From NCBI RefSeq assembly GCF_000832985.1, contig NZ_CP009920.1, forward strand, positions 3,280,501 through 3,344,500: 64,000 bases of DNA, in the 5' to 3' direction. Of this stretch, positions 49,512 through 57,860 are shown piece by piece. Both the position numbers and the translations under genes were made by a program. This DNA comes from Priestia megaterium NBRC 15308 = ATCC 14581 (GTDB lineage: Bacteria > Bacillota > Bacilli > Bacillales > Bacillaceae_H). Position 1 is the stretch's first letter. Each line of letters begins with the position of its first letter. A model generated the notes under the pieces. The model had not been told where the DNA came from and did not search any database. It was given only the letters and a program-made list of their open reading frames with translations.

Positions 49512-50234
49512 TAGGGCAGTAATTCTTCCTTTGTAAGCATCAATCAACCGCTGGTTATGTTCATCTGAACCTTCCATGTTACCGCTTAAAAAGACAGGAG
49601 GCGTAATGCCACGGCTGAGCAGTTTTTGGATGGCTTTAGATAGGACATCGTTTAGGATAGCGCCTCCGATTACAGTAGAACCAGAAGCGAAAGAAATGTC
49701 TTGCTGATGAAGAAGAACGTCTCCTTTTGGAATGTGATTATTAATAACAAGATCCACGACATCATGAAGGTATTTTCCGCTTTTATGCCGCGAAGCCCGG
49801 CTCGTGGCATAAGAAGGAGAGGTAAGCCCGATCACAAAGGCGCCTTTTTCTTTTGCAATTAAGGCCACATCAATGGGAACAGGATTTACGCCTGACGTAG
49901 AAATGACAATCATAATATCGCCTGGTACGATATCTTCTTTTTCCATAAAGGTGGAAGCATAGTCGTTTTTACGCTCTAGCTGTGAAGAGCGCGAAGCTCC
50001 TTTATGAAGCATCAGTTCTTCTACAAAAATAGGATGAATCGGTGCAAGCCCTCCGGAACGGTAAAACACTTCTTCCGTTAAAATATGAGAATGACCGCAC
50101 CCAAATAAATGAATGAGGTGATGAGAAGCTAGTTGCTGTGAGATTTTCTCGGCTGCGGATTCCATTGCCTGCTGTTCATGCGCCTCCACTTTAGCAAGCA
50201 GTTTTGTTAGTTCCTGTAGATATAAACTAGACAT
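49509..50234 (-). CDS. SIS-domain sugar-phosphate-binding protein (UPF0309-like)
   Basis: A 241-residue SIS protein. LIHLFGCGHSHILTEEVFYRSGG and MIVISTSGVNPVPIDVALIAKEKG are the two phosphosugar-binding loops. The overall sequence type is the UPF0309 family, of unknown substrate. It is the last gene of the nagA-nagB-nagR operon, 15 bases after nagR. It may act on an amino-sugar phosphate, for example as an isomerase, or in anhydro- or N-acetylmuramic acid derived metabolism, but it is not MurQ by sequence. Start and AAGGAG site agree. Confidence 0.85.
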   Translation of the reverse strand: MSSLYLQELTKLLAKVEAHEQQAMESAAEKISQQLASHHLIHLFGCGHSHILTEEVFYRSGGLAPIHPIFVEELMLHKGASRSSQLERKNDYASTFMEKEDIVPGDIMIVISTSGVNPVPIDVALIAKEKGAFVIGLTSPSYATSRASRHKSGKYLHDVVDLVINNHIPKGDVLLHQQDISFASGSTVIGGAILNDVLSKAIQKLLSRGITPPVFLSGNMEGSDEHNQRLIDAYKGRITAL

Positions 50235-50249
50235 AAAAAAACTCCTTAG

Positions 50250-50975
50250 TTAAGATCGTGTCATGTTAATCGTAAACTTATAGCGGTCTGCTCGGTACGA
50301 AGACTTCACCACTTCAAGCGGCGTGCCGTCTTGCAAATACGTATTTCGTTGAATCAATAGAACGGGTGAATATGAGCTGATTCTAAGATGCTTCACTTCG
50401 GTTTCAGAAGCTAAAATGGATTCTAACGTTTGGTTGGCTTCGCCAATTTTCAGCCCGAGCTCTTCTTCAATATAGCGGTAAAGAGAGTCGTTAACAATGG
50501 ATTCTGTTAATCCTTTGACTAAGTTAGCAGATACATACACGCTTTCAAGCGCCATTGGTACGTCGTCAGCTAAACGAATACGCTTGATTTCATAAACAGG
50601 TGCATGAAGAGAAATGTGCAGCTGCTCGGCAATTTTTTCTGAAGCCGCAATAATTTCAAAGCTCAGCAGCTTACTGCTTGGTACCATTCCACGCGCTTTC
50701 ATATCTTCTGTAAAACTCGTTAATCCAACGAGCTGCTGCTCCAGTTTTTTTTCAGATACAAAGGTGCCGCGGCCTTTTTGACGGTATAAATAACCGTCGT
50801 TTACTAAATTGTTAATCGCTTGGCGAACGGTCATTCTGCTGATTTCAAATCGTTCTGCAAACTCTCGTTCAGAAGGAAGCGAATCATTTGGTTTTAACTC
50901 TCCGTTTTCAATTTGTCTTTTCAACTGTTCTTCAATTTGATAATAAATCGGAAGAGGTGAGCTTTTATCAATCAC
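50250..50975 (-). CDS. nagR: GntR/HutC-family repressor of GlcNAc use
   Basis: A 241-residue regulator with an N-terminal winged helix (LPSEREFAERFEISRMTVRQA) and a C-terminal UTRA effector domain (PVYEIKRIRLADDVPMALESVYV). It corresponds to B. subtilis NagR (YvoA), which binds glucosamine-6-phosphate or GlcNAc-6-phosphate and releases its operators. Two operator-like sites lie between nagA and the PTS gene. The start is GTG 50975, nine bases after AAAGGAG. Gene order nagA-nagB-nagR is as in B. subtilis. Confidence 0.93.
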   Translation of the reverse strand: MIDKSSPLPIYYQIEEQLKRQIENGELKPNDSLPSEREFAERFEISRMTVRQAINNLVNDGYLYRQKGRGTFVSEKKLEQQLVGLTSFTEDMKARGMVPSSKLLSFEIIAASEKIAEQLHISLHAPVYEIKRIRLADDVPMALESVYVSANLVKGLTESIVNDSLYRYIEEELGLKIGEANQTLESILASETEVKHLRISSYSPVLLIQRNTYLQDGTPLEVVKSSYRADRYKFTINMTRS

Positions 50976-50998
50976 TTAAGTTCTCTCCTTTATGTAAA

Positions 50999-51025
50999 CC
51001 TCCTCATCTAAAAAAGACGAGGAGG
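50999..51025 (-). other. Hairpin between nagB and nagR
   Basis: CCTCCTCGTC and GATGAGGAGG (minus-strand reading) with a TTTTTTA loop and no T-run after the stem. It probably protects or processes the nagAB mRNA. Confidence 0.5.
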
Positions 51026-51032
51026 CTATAAA

Positions 51033-51770
51033 TTAAACCGTAGTCGATACTTTAGCTAAAGCTTCTTGGTCCGCAATAATTGTAACACAGTGATGCTTCT
51101 TTAAAATAGAAGCAGGGAAGTCTTCTGTGATTTCTCCGTTAAGCAGCTGATACATCGCTTCTGCTTTGGCTTCCCCGGAGATAAGTAGTAAAATTTCTTT
51201 ACTTTTCATAATCGATTCAATTCCCATCGTAATAGCCTGAGTAGGCACTTCGTCAAGAGAATTAAAGTAGCGCGCATTGGCTTTTCGCGTTGACTCTTCT
51301 AACGTCACAATATGAGTAGGAGAGTTGAATGACGTACCAGGTTCGTTAAAGCCAATATGTCCGTTTTGGCCGATTCCAAGAATCTGAAGGTCAATCCCTC
51401 CGTGATTTTGAATCATTTCATCGTAGCGGCGGCATTCTTCTTCAGGCGTATCAGCTAGGCCGTTAGGAACGTGCGTGTTGCTTACGTCAATATCAATATG
51501 ATTAAATAACGCATCTGCCATATAGTAGTGATAGCTGTTTGGATCTTGCGGCTTCATACCGACATATTCATCTAAGTTAAAGGAAGTAACGTGTTTGTAA
51601 GACGTGCCGTGCTCTTTATGATCTTGAATTAAACGATCATATAATCCTTTCGGCGTGCCTCCCGTTGCAAGTCCCAGATTCATATTTGGCTTTTCATGAA
51701 GTTTGCTAATCAGCATATCAGCTGCTTTTGCACTCATTTCACTGTAATTTTTCACTTGGATGATATTCAT
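51033..51770 (-). CDS. nagB: Glucosamine-6-phosphate deaminase
   Basis: A 245-residue enzyme converting glucosamine-6-phosphate to fructose-6-phosphate and ammonia. Landmarks are GLATGGTPKGLYDRL, SFNLDEYVGM with the catalytic Asp, ILGIGQNGHIGFNEPGTSF and the late TMGIESIMKSKEILLLISG. It lacks the allosteric tail of the E. coli enzyme, as usual in Bacillus. I start it at ATG 51770 behind AAAGGAGGACT, rather than 13 codons upstream inside nagA. It follows nagA by two bases. Confidence 0.94.
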   Translation of the reverse strand: MNIIQVKNYSEMSAKAADMLISKLHEKPNMNLGLATGGTPKGLYDRLIQDHKEHGTSYKHVTSFNLDEYVGMKPQDPNSYHYYMADALFNHIDIDVSNTHVPNGLADTPEEECRRYDEMIQNHGGIDLQILGIGQNGHIGFNEPGTSFNSPTHIVTLEESTRKANARYFNSLDEVPTQAITMGIESIMKSKEILLLISGEAKAEAMYQLLNGEITEDFPASILKKHHCVTIIADQEALAKVSTTV

Positions 51771-51772
51771 TG

Positions 51773-52957
51773 TTAGTCCTCCTTTTGAAAGCTCAATGTG
51801 CCTCGGCAAAATGTCATTTCAACATCTAAGTTTTCATTTAACACCACGATATCCGCATCTTTTCCAATTTTAAGGCTTCCTTTTGTATCAAACAGATTAA
51901 GCTGTTTTGCTGGGTTTTCAGCGGTCATTTTTACGATGTCTTCTAATGAGCAGTTCGTAAAGCTCATCGTGTTTTTAATCGCATCGTTCATCTTTAAGAT
52001 GCTTCCCGCTAACGTTCCATCTGCAAGGGTAGCCGTTGTGTCATTTACGTGAACAGGCTGTCCGCCTAAATCATACGTACCGTTTTTTAGCCATTTGGCA
52101 CGAAGAGAATCCGTGATAAGAATCATGCGTTCACTTGTAATTTGATCGTACGCAAGCTTGACCATTTCAGGTCGGCAGTGGATGCCGTCTGTAATGAGCT
52201 CTACAAATAATTCATCTCTCAAATAAGCGGCGCCTAATACACCCGGCTCTCTATGGTGAAGGCCGCGCATGCCGTTATATAAATGTGTAATATGAGAAGC
52301 TCCTGCTTCGATGGCTTCACCAACTTGATCATATGTGCTGTCAGAATGGCCAATAGAAGCGACGACGTTTGTTTCTTTTAAATAAGAAGTAAGCGCTAAG
52401 CCGTTTGGCAGCTCGGGAGCTAACGTAACAAGTTTAATATGTCCTCCGGCTGCTTTTTGCCACTCTTGAAACAGTGCTACATTCGGATCTTGAATGTGAG
52501 TAGGCGGCTGTGCACCCGCACGTTTTGGTGAAATAAACGGACCTTCTAAGTGAATACCAACTACTTCAGCATCTGCATCTGTTTGTTCTTCTATATAAGC
52601 CCCCGCATTGCGAAGCGCTTTTTCAACCGCTTTATTCGACTGCGTCATAGTGGTTGCTAAAAAGCTTGTTGTCCCTTCTTTTGGGAGCGTACGTGCCATT
52701 GTTTTTAATGCTTCTGCTGTACCGTCCATCGCATCGGCATTGTTAACGCCATGAATATGCACATCAATGGCACCAGGAATCACTTTATAGGAAGGAGAAA
52801 GCTCAATCACATGGTCTTTCGGCTGACGTACGTATTGATGGATCTCTCCGATTTCAGTAATTTTCTTGTTCGTTAGTTTAATATACCCGTTTTTTAATGT
52901 CTGATTTTCACTATAAACGGTTACATTATAAATAATGATGGATGAATGTGTATCCAT
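51773..52957 (-). CDS. nagA: N-acetylglucosamine-6-phosphate deacetylase
   Basis: A 394-residue amidohydrolase that removes acetate from GlcNAc-6-phosphate. The metal and substrate residues are seen in DVHIHGVNN, HLEGPFISPKRAGAQ, ASIGHSDSTYDQ, THLYNGMRGLHHREPG and the catalytic Asp in LITDSLRAK. I start it at ATG 52957, seven bases after AGGAG; a longer frame extends 38 codons into the control region and would cover the NagR operator. It heads the minus-strand nag operon. Confidence 0.94.
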   Translation of the reverse strand: MDTHSSIIIYNVTVYSENQTLKNGYIKLTNKKITEIGEIHQYVRQPKDHVIELSPSYKVIPGAIDVHIHGVNNADAMDGTAEALKTMARTLPKEGTTSFLATTMTQSNKAVEKALRNAGAYIEEQTDADAEVVGIHLEGPFISPKRAGAQPPTHIQDPNVALFQEWQKAAGGHIKLVTLAPELPNGLALTSYLKETNVVASIGHSDSTYDQVGEAIEAGASHITHLYNGMRGLHHREPGVLGAAYLRDELFVELITDGIHCRPEMVKLAYDQITSERMILITDSLRAKWLKNGTYDLGGQPVHVNDTTATLADGTLAGSILKMNDAIKNTMSFTNCSLEDIVKMTAENPAKQLNLFDTKGSLKIGKDADIVVLNENLDVEMTFCRGTLSFQKED

Positions 52958-53009
52958 ACATACACTCCTTTGCTCGTTGTATTGATTTAAGTGTAACGCT
53001 TTTTGGAAT

Positions 53010-53025
53010 AGTTGTCTAGACCAGT
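53010..53025. promoter_or_regulatory. NagR operator (dre-type) before nagA
   Basis: AGTTGTCTAGACCAGT reads ACTGGTCTAGACAACT on the minus strand and contains the GGTCTAGAC core of DasR/NagR sites. It lies 53 bases upstream of the nagA start. Confidence 0.75.
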
Positions 53026-53098
53026 TGTTTCTTTTTTGTGAACTAGAAAGTTTTGTAAGGGCTTTTAACATTGATATAGAGAGGTTTTTAAAAAGAAA

Positions 53099-53114
53099 AT
53101 TGGTATAGACAACT
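53099..53114. promoter_or_regulatory. NagR operator (dre-type) before the PTS gene
   Basis: ATTGGTATAGACAACT matches the other site in 13 of 16 positions when both are read in the same direction. It lies 171 bases before the PTS gene on its promoter side. Confidence 0.75.
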
Positions 53115-53285
53115 ATATATTTTATGTGCTAGTATGAGTCCATGCAGTAAAACCGCCGTTATTTCAGCTGATGATGTAATCATAGGCCGGGGATGAATGC
53201 GGTAACTTGTCATCCGATAAATATTGTTACGAAAATCCTTGCTCGTAACATCGGGTTAAATACGTTATACAAAGGGGATAGAAAC

Positions 53286-55163
53286 ATGCTGAATTTTTTA
53301 CAACGTATTGGTAAATCGCTTATGCTGCCAATCGCAGTATTACCTGCTGCGGCATTGCTTCTTCGTTTGGGTCAAAAGGACTTATTAGATATTCCATTTA
53401 TGGCTCAAGCCGGAGATGCGATTTTTGCGAATTTAGCACTACTGTTTGCACTCGGAATTGCTGTAGGGCTTTCAAAAGATGGAAGCGGCGCAGCAGCACT
53501 TGCCGGAGTCGTTGGTTATTTTGTATTAACAAAAGGAACTGTAGCTATTGATAAAGATATTAACATGGGTGTACTCGGCGGGATTGTCTCAGGGGTAACG
53601 GCCGGTTTACTATACAATCGTTTCTCAGCGATTAAGCTGCCCGAGTGGCTTGGCTTCTTTGCAGGAAAGCGGTTTGTGCCGATTATTACGTCAGTCGTTA
53701 TGCTTGCGCTTGCAGGAATCTTTGGCGTTATCTGGCCCCCCATTCAAGATCAAATTAACAACTTAGGAACGTGGATTACAGGAGCAGGAGCGCTTGGGGC
53801 AGGTATATACGGATTTTTAAACCGTCTATTAATTCCAATTGGGCTGCATCACGTGTTAAACAGCTTAGTGTGGTTTGTATTCGGAGACTATCACGGCGTA
53901 ACGGGAGACTTGAATCGCTTCTTTAAAGGAGATCCAACGGCAGGAACCTTCATGTCTGGATTCTTCCCGGTTATGATGTTTGGTTTACCGGCAGCTGCGC
54001 TTGCGATGGTTGCAGCAGCTAAAAAAGAAAAGCGCAAACAAGTCAGCGGTATGTTAATTGGGCTTGCGGTTACTTCTTTTTTAACAGGAATTACGGAACC
54101 AATTGAATTTTTATTTATGTTCGTAGCACCGCTACTATACGTTATTCATGCCGTTTTAACAGGAATATCGATGGCTTTAGCCGTTGCTCTTGGCATTCAC
54201 GCTGGATTTGGATTTTCAGCAGGGGCCATTGATTTCTTCTTAAACTACGGAATTTCACAAAAACCGCTGCTGTTAGCGGGAATTGGAATTGTATATGCAG
54301 TGATTTACTTTATCATTTTCTACACGCTGATTAAAGCGTTAAATTTAAAAACACCGGGACGTGAAGATGATGAAGAAGTAGACACATCAAACGAAACGGT
54401 TGTAGCAACAGGCGATAAATATGTGGATATGGCATCGTATTTTATTGAAGATCTAGGCGGAAAAGAAAACTTAACCGTGATTGATAACTGTGCGACTCGT
54501 CTTCGCTTACAAGTAGCTGATGCCGGCAATATTAATGAAGCTGCCTTAAAGCGCCACGGAGCGAGAGGAATCATGAAGCTCAGCAAAACAAATGTTCAAG
54601 TCATTGTCGGAACAGAAGTAGAGTTTGTTGCAGACGCAATGAATCAATTAGTTAAATACGGCACGGCGTCAACCGGTGCACCTGTTGAACAACAGGCTGT
54701 TCAAGCAGACGCACACACAGAGTTTGTTTTACCGTTTGAAGGCGTTGTAAAGCCGCTTAGTGAAGTGGAAGATCAAGTGTTTTCACAAAAAATGATGGGC
54801 GACGGCTTTGCGATTGAACCAATTGAAGGAACGCTCGTATCACCGATTAACGGTGAAGTCATGACCGTGTTCCCAACAAAACATGCGATTGGCTTAAAAA
54901 CAGCAGAAGGAATTGAAATCCTCATTCACGTTGGATTAGATACCGTGAATTTAAAAGGCGAAGGATTCGAAGCGCTTGTTCGAGAAGGTGACAGCGTTCA
55001 ACAAGGGACGCCGCTTTTACAAGTGAATTTAGACTATGTTAAAAAGCATGCACCGTCTATTGTGACACCGGTTGTATTTACCAACTTGCCAGCGGATAAA
55101 GAAGTGAAGCTGTTAAAAACAGGCTACCAAAAGCAAGGCACAAAAGACGTTATTACATTTTAA
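53286..55163 (+). CDS. nagP: PTS N-acetylglucosamine permease, EIICBA
   Basis: A 625-residue PTS permease that imports and phosphorylates GlcNAc. The N-terminal EIIC membrane domain starts FLQRIGKSLMLPIAVLPAAALLLRL and contains LNRLLIPIGLHHVLNS and GITEPIEFLFMF. The EIIB domain follows with the phospho-Cys in IDNCATRLRL (Cys about 402), and a C-terminal EIIA domain with IEILIHVGLDTVNL (His about 548). B. subtilis NagP is EIICB only, so the fused EIIA is the NagE-like arrangement. I start it at ATG 53286 behind AAAGGGGAT, not 31 codons earlier. Its leader can form a stem TGTTACGA/TCGTAACA at 53225-53250. Confidence 0.94.
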   Translation: MLNFLQRIGKSLMLPIAVLPAAALLLRLGQKDLLDIPFMAQAGDAIFANLALLFALGIAVGLSKDGSGAAALAGVVGYFVLTKGTVAIDKDINMGVLGGIVSGVTAGLLYNRFSAIKLPEWLGFFAGKRFVPIITSVVMLALAGIFGVIWPPIQDQINNLGTWITGAGALGAGIYGFLNRLLIPIGLHHVLNSLVWFVFGDYHGVTGDLNRFFKGDPTAGTFMSGFFPVMMFGLPAAALAMVAAAKKEKRKQVSGMLIGLAVTSFLTGITEPIEFLFMFVAPLLYVIHAVLTGISMALAVALGIHAGFGFSAGAIDFFLNYGISQKPLLLAGIGIVYAVIYFIIFYTLIKALNLKTPGREDDEEVDTSNETVVATGDKYVDMASYFIEDLGGKENLTVIDNCATRLRLQVADAGNINEAALKRHGARGIMKLSKTNVQVIVGTEVEFVADAMNQLVKYGTASTGAPVEQQAVQADAHTEFVLPFEGVVKPLSEVEDQVFSQKMMGDGFAIEPIEGTLVSPINGEVMTVFPTKHAIGLKTAEGIEILIHVGLDTVNLKGEGFEALVREGDSVQQGTPLLQVNLDYVKKHAPSIVTPVVFTNLPADKEVKLLKTGYQKQGTKDVITF

Positions 55164-55190
55164 TAAAAAGGCTGGAACAAATGTGTTTTA

Positions 55191-55232
55191 GAAAAAGATC
55201 CGAATGATTCATCGTTCGGATCTTTTTCTTTT
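55191..55232 (+). terminator. Terminator after the PTS gene
   Basis: GAAAAAGATCCGAA (55191-55204) pairs with TTCGGATCTTTTTC (55215-55228), followed by TTTTC. Confidence 0.85.
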
Positions 55233-55352
55233 CTTCATAATTGCAAGAATTTTATGTTAAAATTTAGTGTGTTTGATACAGCTAGTGCAGAGCAGAGAGG
55301 AAGTAGAACAAATGAAAACAGAAACGGCATTATTCAAAGTAAAGGTGACAGC

Positions 55353-56072
55353 ATGTTTATTATAGGAGCATTAGTAAATGGACTAGCGATTGTTGTAGGA
55401 ACATTAATGGGCAAGCTTGCTCACCGCATTCCTGAAAAAGTAAGCGTGACGGTGATGCAAGTGATGGGGTTATCCGTTATCACGCTTGGTTTACAAATGG
55501 GTTTTAAAAGTCATCAGTTTTTAATTGTGATTTTGAGCTTAGCCATTGGAGCAGTTATTGGTGAGTTCATTGATTTAGATGAAAAGCTAAACCTTCTAGG
55601 CAATATAATTGAACGAAAATTTCAATCACAGCAAAATGACAAGCAAACATTCAGTATGTCACAGGGCTTTGTGACAGGAACGCTAATTTTTGTTATTGGA
55701 GCAATGGCAATCGTAGGAGCATTAGACAGCGGAATACGCGGCGATCACAGCGTATTGTTTACAAAAGCGGTGATGGATGGGTTTATCTCATTATTATTAA
55801 CGACTACGCTTGGAATAGGCGTCATTTTCTCAGCTGTGCCCGTGTTTCTATACGAAGGCATTATTGCGTTATTTGCCACGCAAATTAATGCGGTTGTGCC
55901 GCAAGATTTAATGAATAGTATCATTGCCGAAGTCACAGGAGTAGGGGGCGTATTAATTTTAGCAATTGGGATTAATTTATTAGAAATTATTAAAATTAAA
56001 GTTGCGAATTTATTGCCTTCGATTTTAATTGCGGTTGTGATTGTAGTTGTACAGCATACATATTTTTTATGA
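55353..56072 (+). CDS. DUF554 family membrane protein
   Basis: A 239-residue protein with about seven hydrophobic segments, beginning MFIIGALVNGLAIVVGTLMG. Family landmarks are VMQVMGLSVITLGLQM, LAIGAVIGEFIDLDEKLN, FVIGAMAIVGALDSG and GVGGVLILAIGINLL. It resembles B. subtilis YdfK by recall. The family is a putative transporter with unknown substrate. I start it at ATG 55353 after AAAGGTGA; a frame reaching 55254 runs into the upstream terminator area and is rejected. It is monocistronic. Confidence 0.88.
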   Translation: MFIIGALVNGLAIVVGTLMGKLAHRIPEKVSVTVMQVMGLSVITLGLQMGFKSHQFLIVILSLAIGAVIGEFIDLDEKLNLLGNIIERKFQSQQNDKQTFSMSQGFVTGTLIFVIGAMAIVGALDSGIRGDHSVLFTKAVMDGFISLLLTTTLGIGVIFSAVPVFLYEGIIALFATQINAVVPQDLMNSIIAEVTGVGGVLILAIGINLLEIIKIKVANLLPSILIAVVIVVVQHTYFL

Positions 56073-56074
56073 AG

Positions 56075-56108
56075 AAAAAGCTTGTGAATAGTATTCGCAA
56101 GCTTTTTG
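56075..56108 (+). terminator. Terminator after the DUF554 gene
   Basis: AAAAAGCTTGTGAATA and TATTCGCAAGCTTTTT with one G-U pair. Confidence 0.85.
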
Positions 56109-56200
56109 TATCTATGAGCAAAAGTTAAGGGAATAGCAGGTATAAAGCGATGCGTGGATAATGGTATAGAATGAACCAAAAGCAAAAAGGAGGATTAAAA

Positions 56201-56575
56201 ATGCCGAGTCCTGTTTTCAATAAAATGAATACGGTATTTATCCACGTATCTCATTTAAAAACTTCGGTAAAATGGTATAGCGAGTTATTGAATCAAGAAT
56301 ACAAGATCAGCGAAGTTAAGAACCCAGTTTATAATCTTAACATTGATGGAGAAACAGGATTAACGCTAGACGCAGGTCCTGAAGGAAAAGAAAAACAAAT
56401 AGCGGTTAGTCTCCATCCAATTTTTAATTTTCATACTGAAGATATTAAAGAAGCGTATGAATTTGTTAAAGGGCTGCACTATACGATTGATTCTCCGATT
56501 ACTTCTTTTGAAGATTTTTCGTTTTTTACCATAAAAGATCCGGATGGACATGTGGTCATGATTTGTACAGGTTAA
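56201..56575 (+). CDS. VOC family protein, second
   Basis: A 124-residue single VOC protein: FIHVSHLKTSVKWYSELLNQ at the N terminus, LTLDAGPEGKEKQIAV in the middle and FTIKDPDGHVVMICTG at the end. The usual Glu metal ligand near the C terminus is replaced by a hydrophobic/Met strand, so metal binding is uncertain. The start is ATG 56201 after AAAGGAGG. It shares only superfamily resemblance with the VOC gene at 34.9 kb. Substrate is unknown. Confidence 0.78.
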   Translation: MPSPVFNKMNTVFIHVSHLKTSVKWYSELLNQEYKISEVKNPVYNLNIDGETGLTLDAGPEGKEKQIAVSLHPIFNFHTEDIKEAYEFVKGLHYTIDSPITSFEDFSFFTIKDPDGHVVMICTG

Positions 56576-56654
56576 GTCGTTAGCTCCAAAAGTTTAAGGT
56601 ATAGTATACTAAGAAGAAAACCCTAATGAGATGAAGTAAGGAGAAATACTGCTT

Positions 56655-56972
56655 ATGAAAGACAATCAACAGATTACAGCTCTTATTGCTGCACAAGTGG
56701 AAAAGTTAGCACGTCAATTTGGCTATGACTTTTTATCTGAAAAACAAGGGAATCAAACGCTTTGTCAAATTCTTCAGCGAGATGAAGACGGATCTATTTT
56801 GGCAACGCCGCTTAGTTTTCATTTACATATGAATGAAGACAAAGGGACGGGAGATATTATTTACTACCATCAACAAGGAGAATTTAAGCGTCAGCAAGTG
56901 AATGTATATGAAGAAAACAGCCTTGTGAACGTGTTGTTATTTATCCAAGAGCGCTTAAAGGTCAATCGATAG
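56655..56972 (+). CDS. Hypothetical protein, 105 residues
   Basis: A soluble, acidic protein with an initial helix (ALIAAQVEKLARQFGYDFL), several strands (GSILATPLSFHLHMNED, GDIIYYHQQGEFKRQQV) and a final helix. I do not recognise the family. The frame has a TAAGGAG site and ends before a strong bidirectional terminator, so it is a credible gene. A possible promoter element GGTATAGTATACT lies about 60 bases upstream. Confidence 0.65.
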   Translation: MKDNQQITALIAAQVEKLARQFGYDFLSEKQGNQTLCQILQRDEDGSILATPLSFHLHMNEDKGTGDIIYYHQQGEFKRQQVNVYEENSLVNVLLFIQERLKVNR

Positions 56973-56997
56973 AAGCGAGTTTCCTAACATATGCAAG

Positions 56998-57030
56998 AAA
57001 AAAGCAGGGAGTTAGTTCCCTGCTTTTTTT
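56998..57030. terminator. Bidirectional terminator between two convergent genes
   Basis: AAAAAAGCAGGGA and TCCCTGCTTTTTTT around a short loop. Confidence 0.85.
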
Positions 57031-57348
57031 CTATGAATTGATATAGCGCAATCCTACGCGGTTATTAAAAATTTGGTTGTGATTTTTGAAGATAAAAGCA
57101 CCTGCTGCGTGATCAATCACCAGCTCGTTGTCGTACACTTCTTCCATGTCATCATCAACAATAAATTCTAAGTCTTCAACCGTTACAACTTTTTCATAGG
57201 ATTGAAGGCTGCGCTTTGAGATGATCTTCATTTCATAAATTGTATTAACAATATCGCAGCTTCCTCGATCAAAAGAAAGCTGAATCATTTGATTTTGTTC
57301 TACGTTCCGCAACGCTTCTTTTGCAGAAGGAGTGACGCGTATATTCAT
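57031..57348 (-). CDS. HesB/IscA-like iron-sulfur biosynthesis-type protein
   Basis: A 105-residue protein with the fold of the HesB-like family: MNIRVTPSAKEALRNV at the start, IQLSFDRGSCDIVN with the single conserved Cys, and VIDHAAGAFIFKNHNQIFNNRVGL at the end. The C-terminal CxC pair of true A-type carriers is absent, as in the YqkB-type proteins of Bacillus, so cluster transfer is doubtful. The ribosome binding site on the minus strand is GGAGG. It is monocistronic and convergent with the preceding gene. Confidence 0.75.
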   Translation of the reverse strand: MNIRVTPSAKEALRNVEQNQMIQLSFDRGSCDIVNTIYEMKIISKRSLQSYEKVVTVEDLEFIVDDDMEEVYDNELVIDHAAGAFIFKNHNQIFNNRVGLRYINS

Positions 57349-57838
57349 AATGATATCCTCCTTTTTCTATCCTCAAATTAAATTGTGTAAAATGTATTTA
57401 GCAATACTTTACTCGATTTTTATATCACCGGCAAGAAAAAAGCTTTCTTATATTATTTCCCTTTCGAACCAGAACAAAACGCTGCTTTTTTATCATCTTT
57501 TCATAAAGGCGTACATAGATATCACCTGTATATGATGAAAGGAAAAAGAATCGACTATAGAAAAAGTGCCGATTCGTAATTCTTAGGTGTAAATGCTTAA
57601 AAATAGGAATATATTGTAATAAAATAAGAAGTTAAGTCATTTACCTATTTTAATAGTTATTGAGATAGTTTTGAATAATTGGTTTTATTTTCAATATATT
57701 GGGTACTTAAGTAGAGTACTTTGCACACGGTATTGCACCGAAAGACATCGGTTTATCGAACTAATTATTGTCTTATTTTGTCGAAGTAGTAGAATTTATG
57801 GAAACCATTCCTTATCATGTACAAAGTGACTAACAAAA
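57349..57838. other. Intergenic stretch without a recognisable gene
   Basis: AT-rich with many stops. No frame has a ribosome binding site, no long stem is visible and no consensus promoter was found, although the operon at 57861 must be transcribed from within it. Confidence 0.45.
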
Positions 57839-57860
57839 TACATAGGAGGTTCTGGTGTAG

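Noticed and set aside
52988-53004. cre site before nagA (GTGTAACGCTTTTT)
   Set aside because: One base is missing between the AA and CG of the consensus, so it does not fit CcpA binding.
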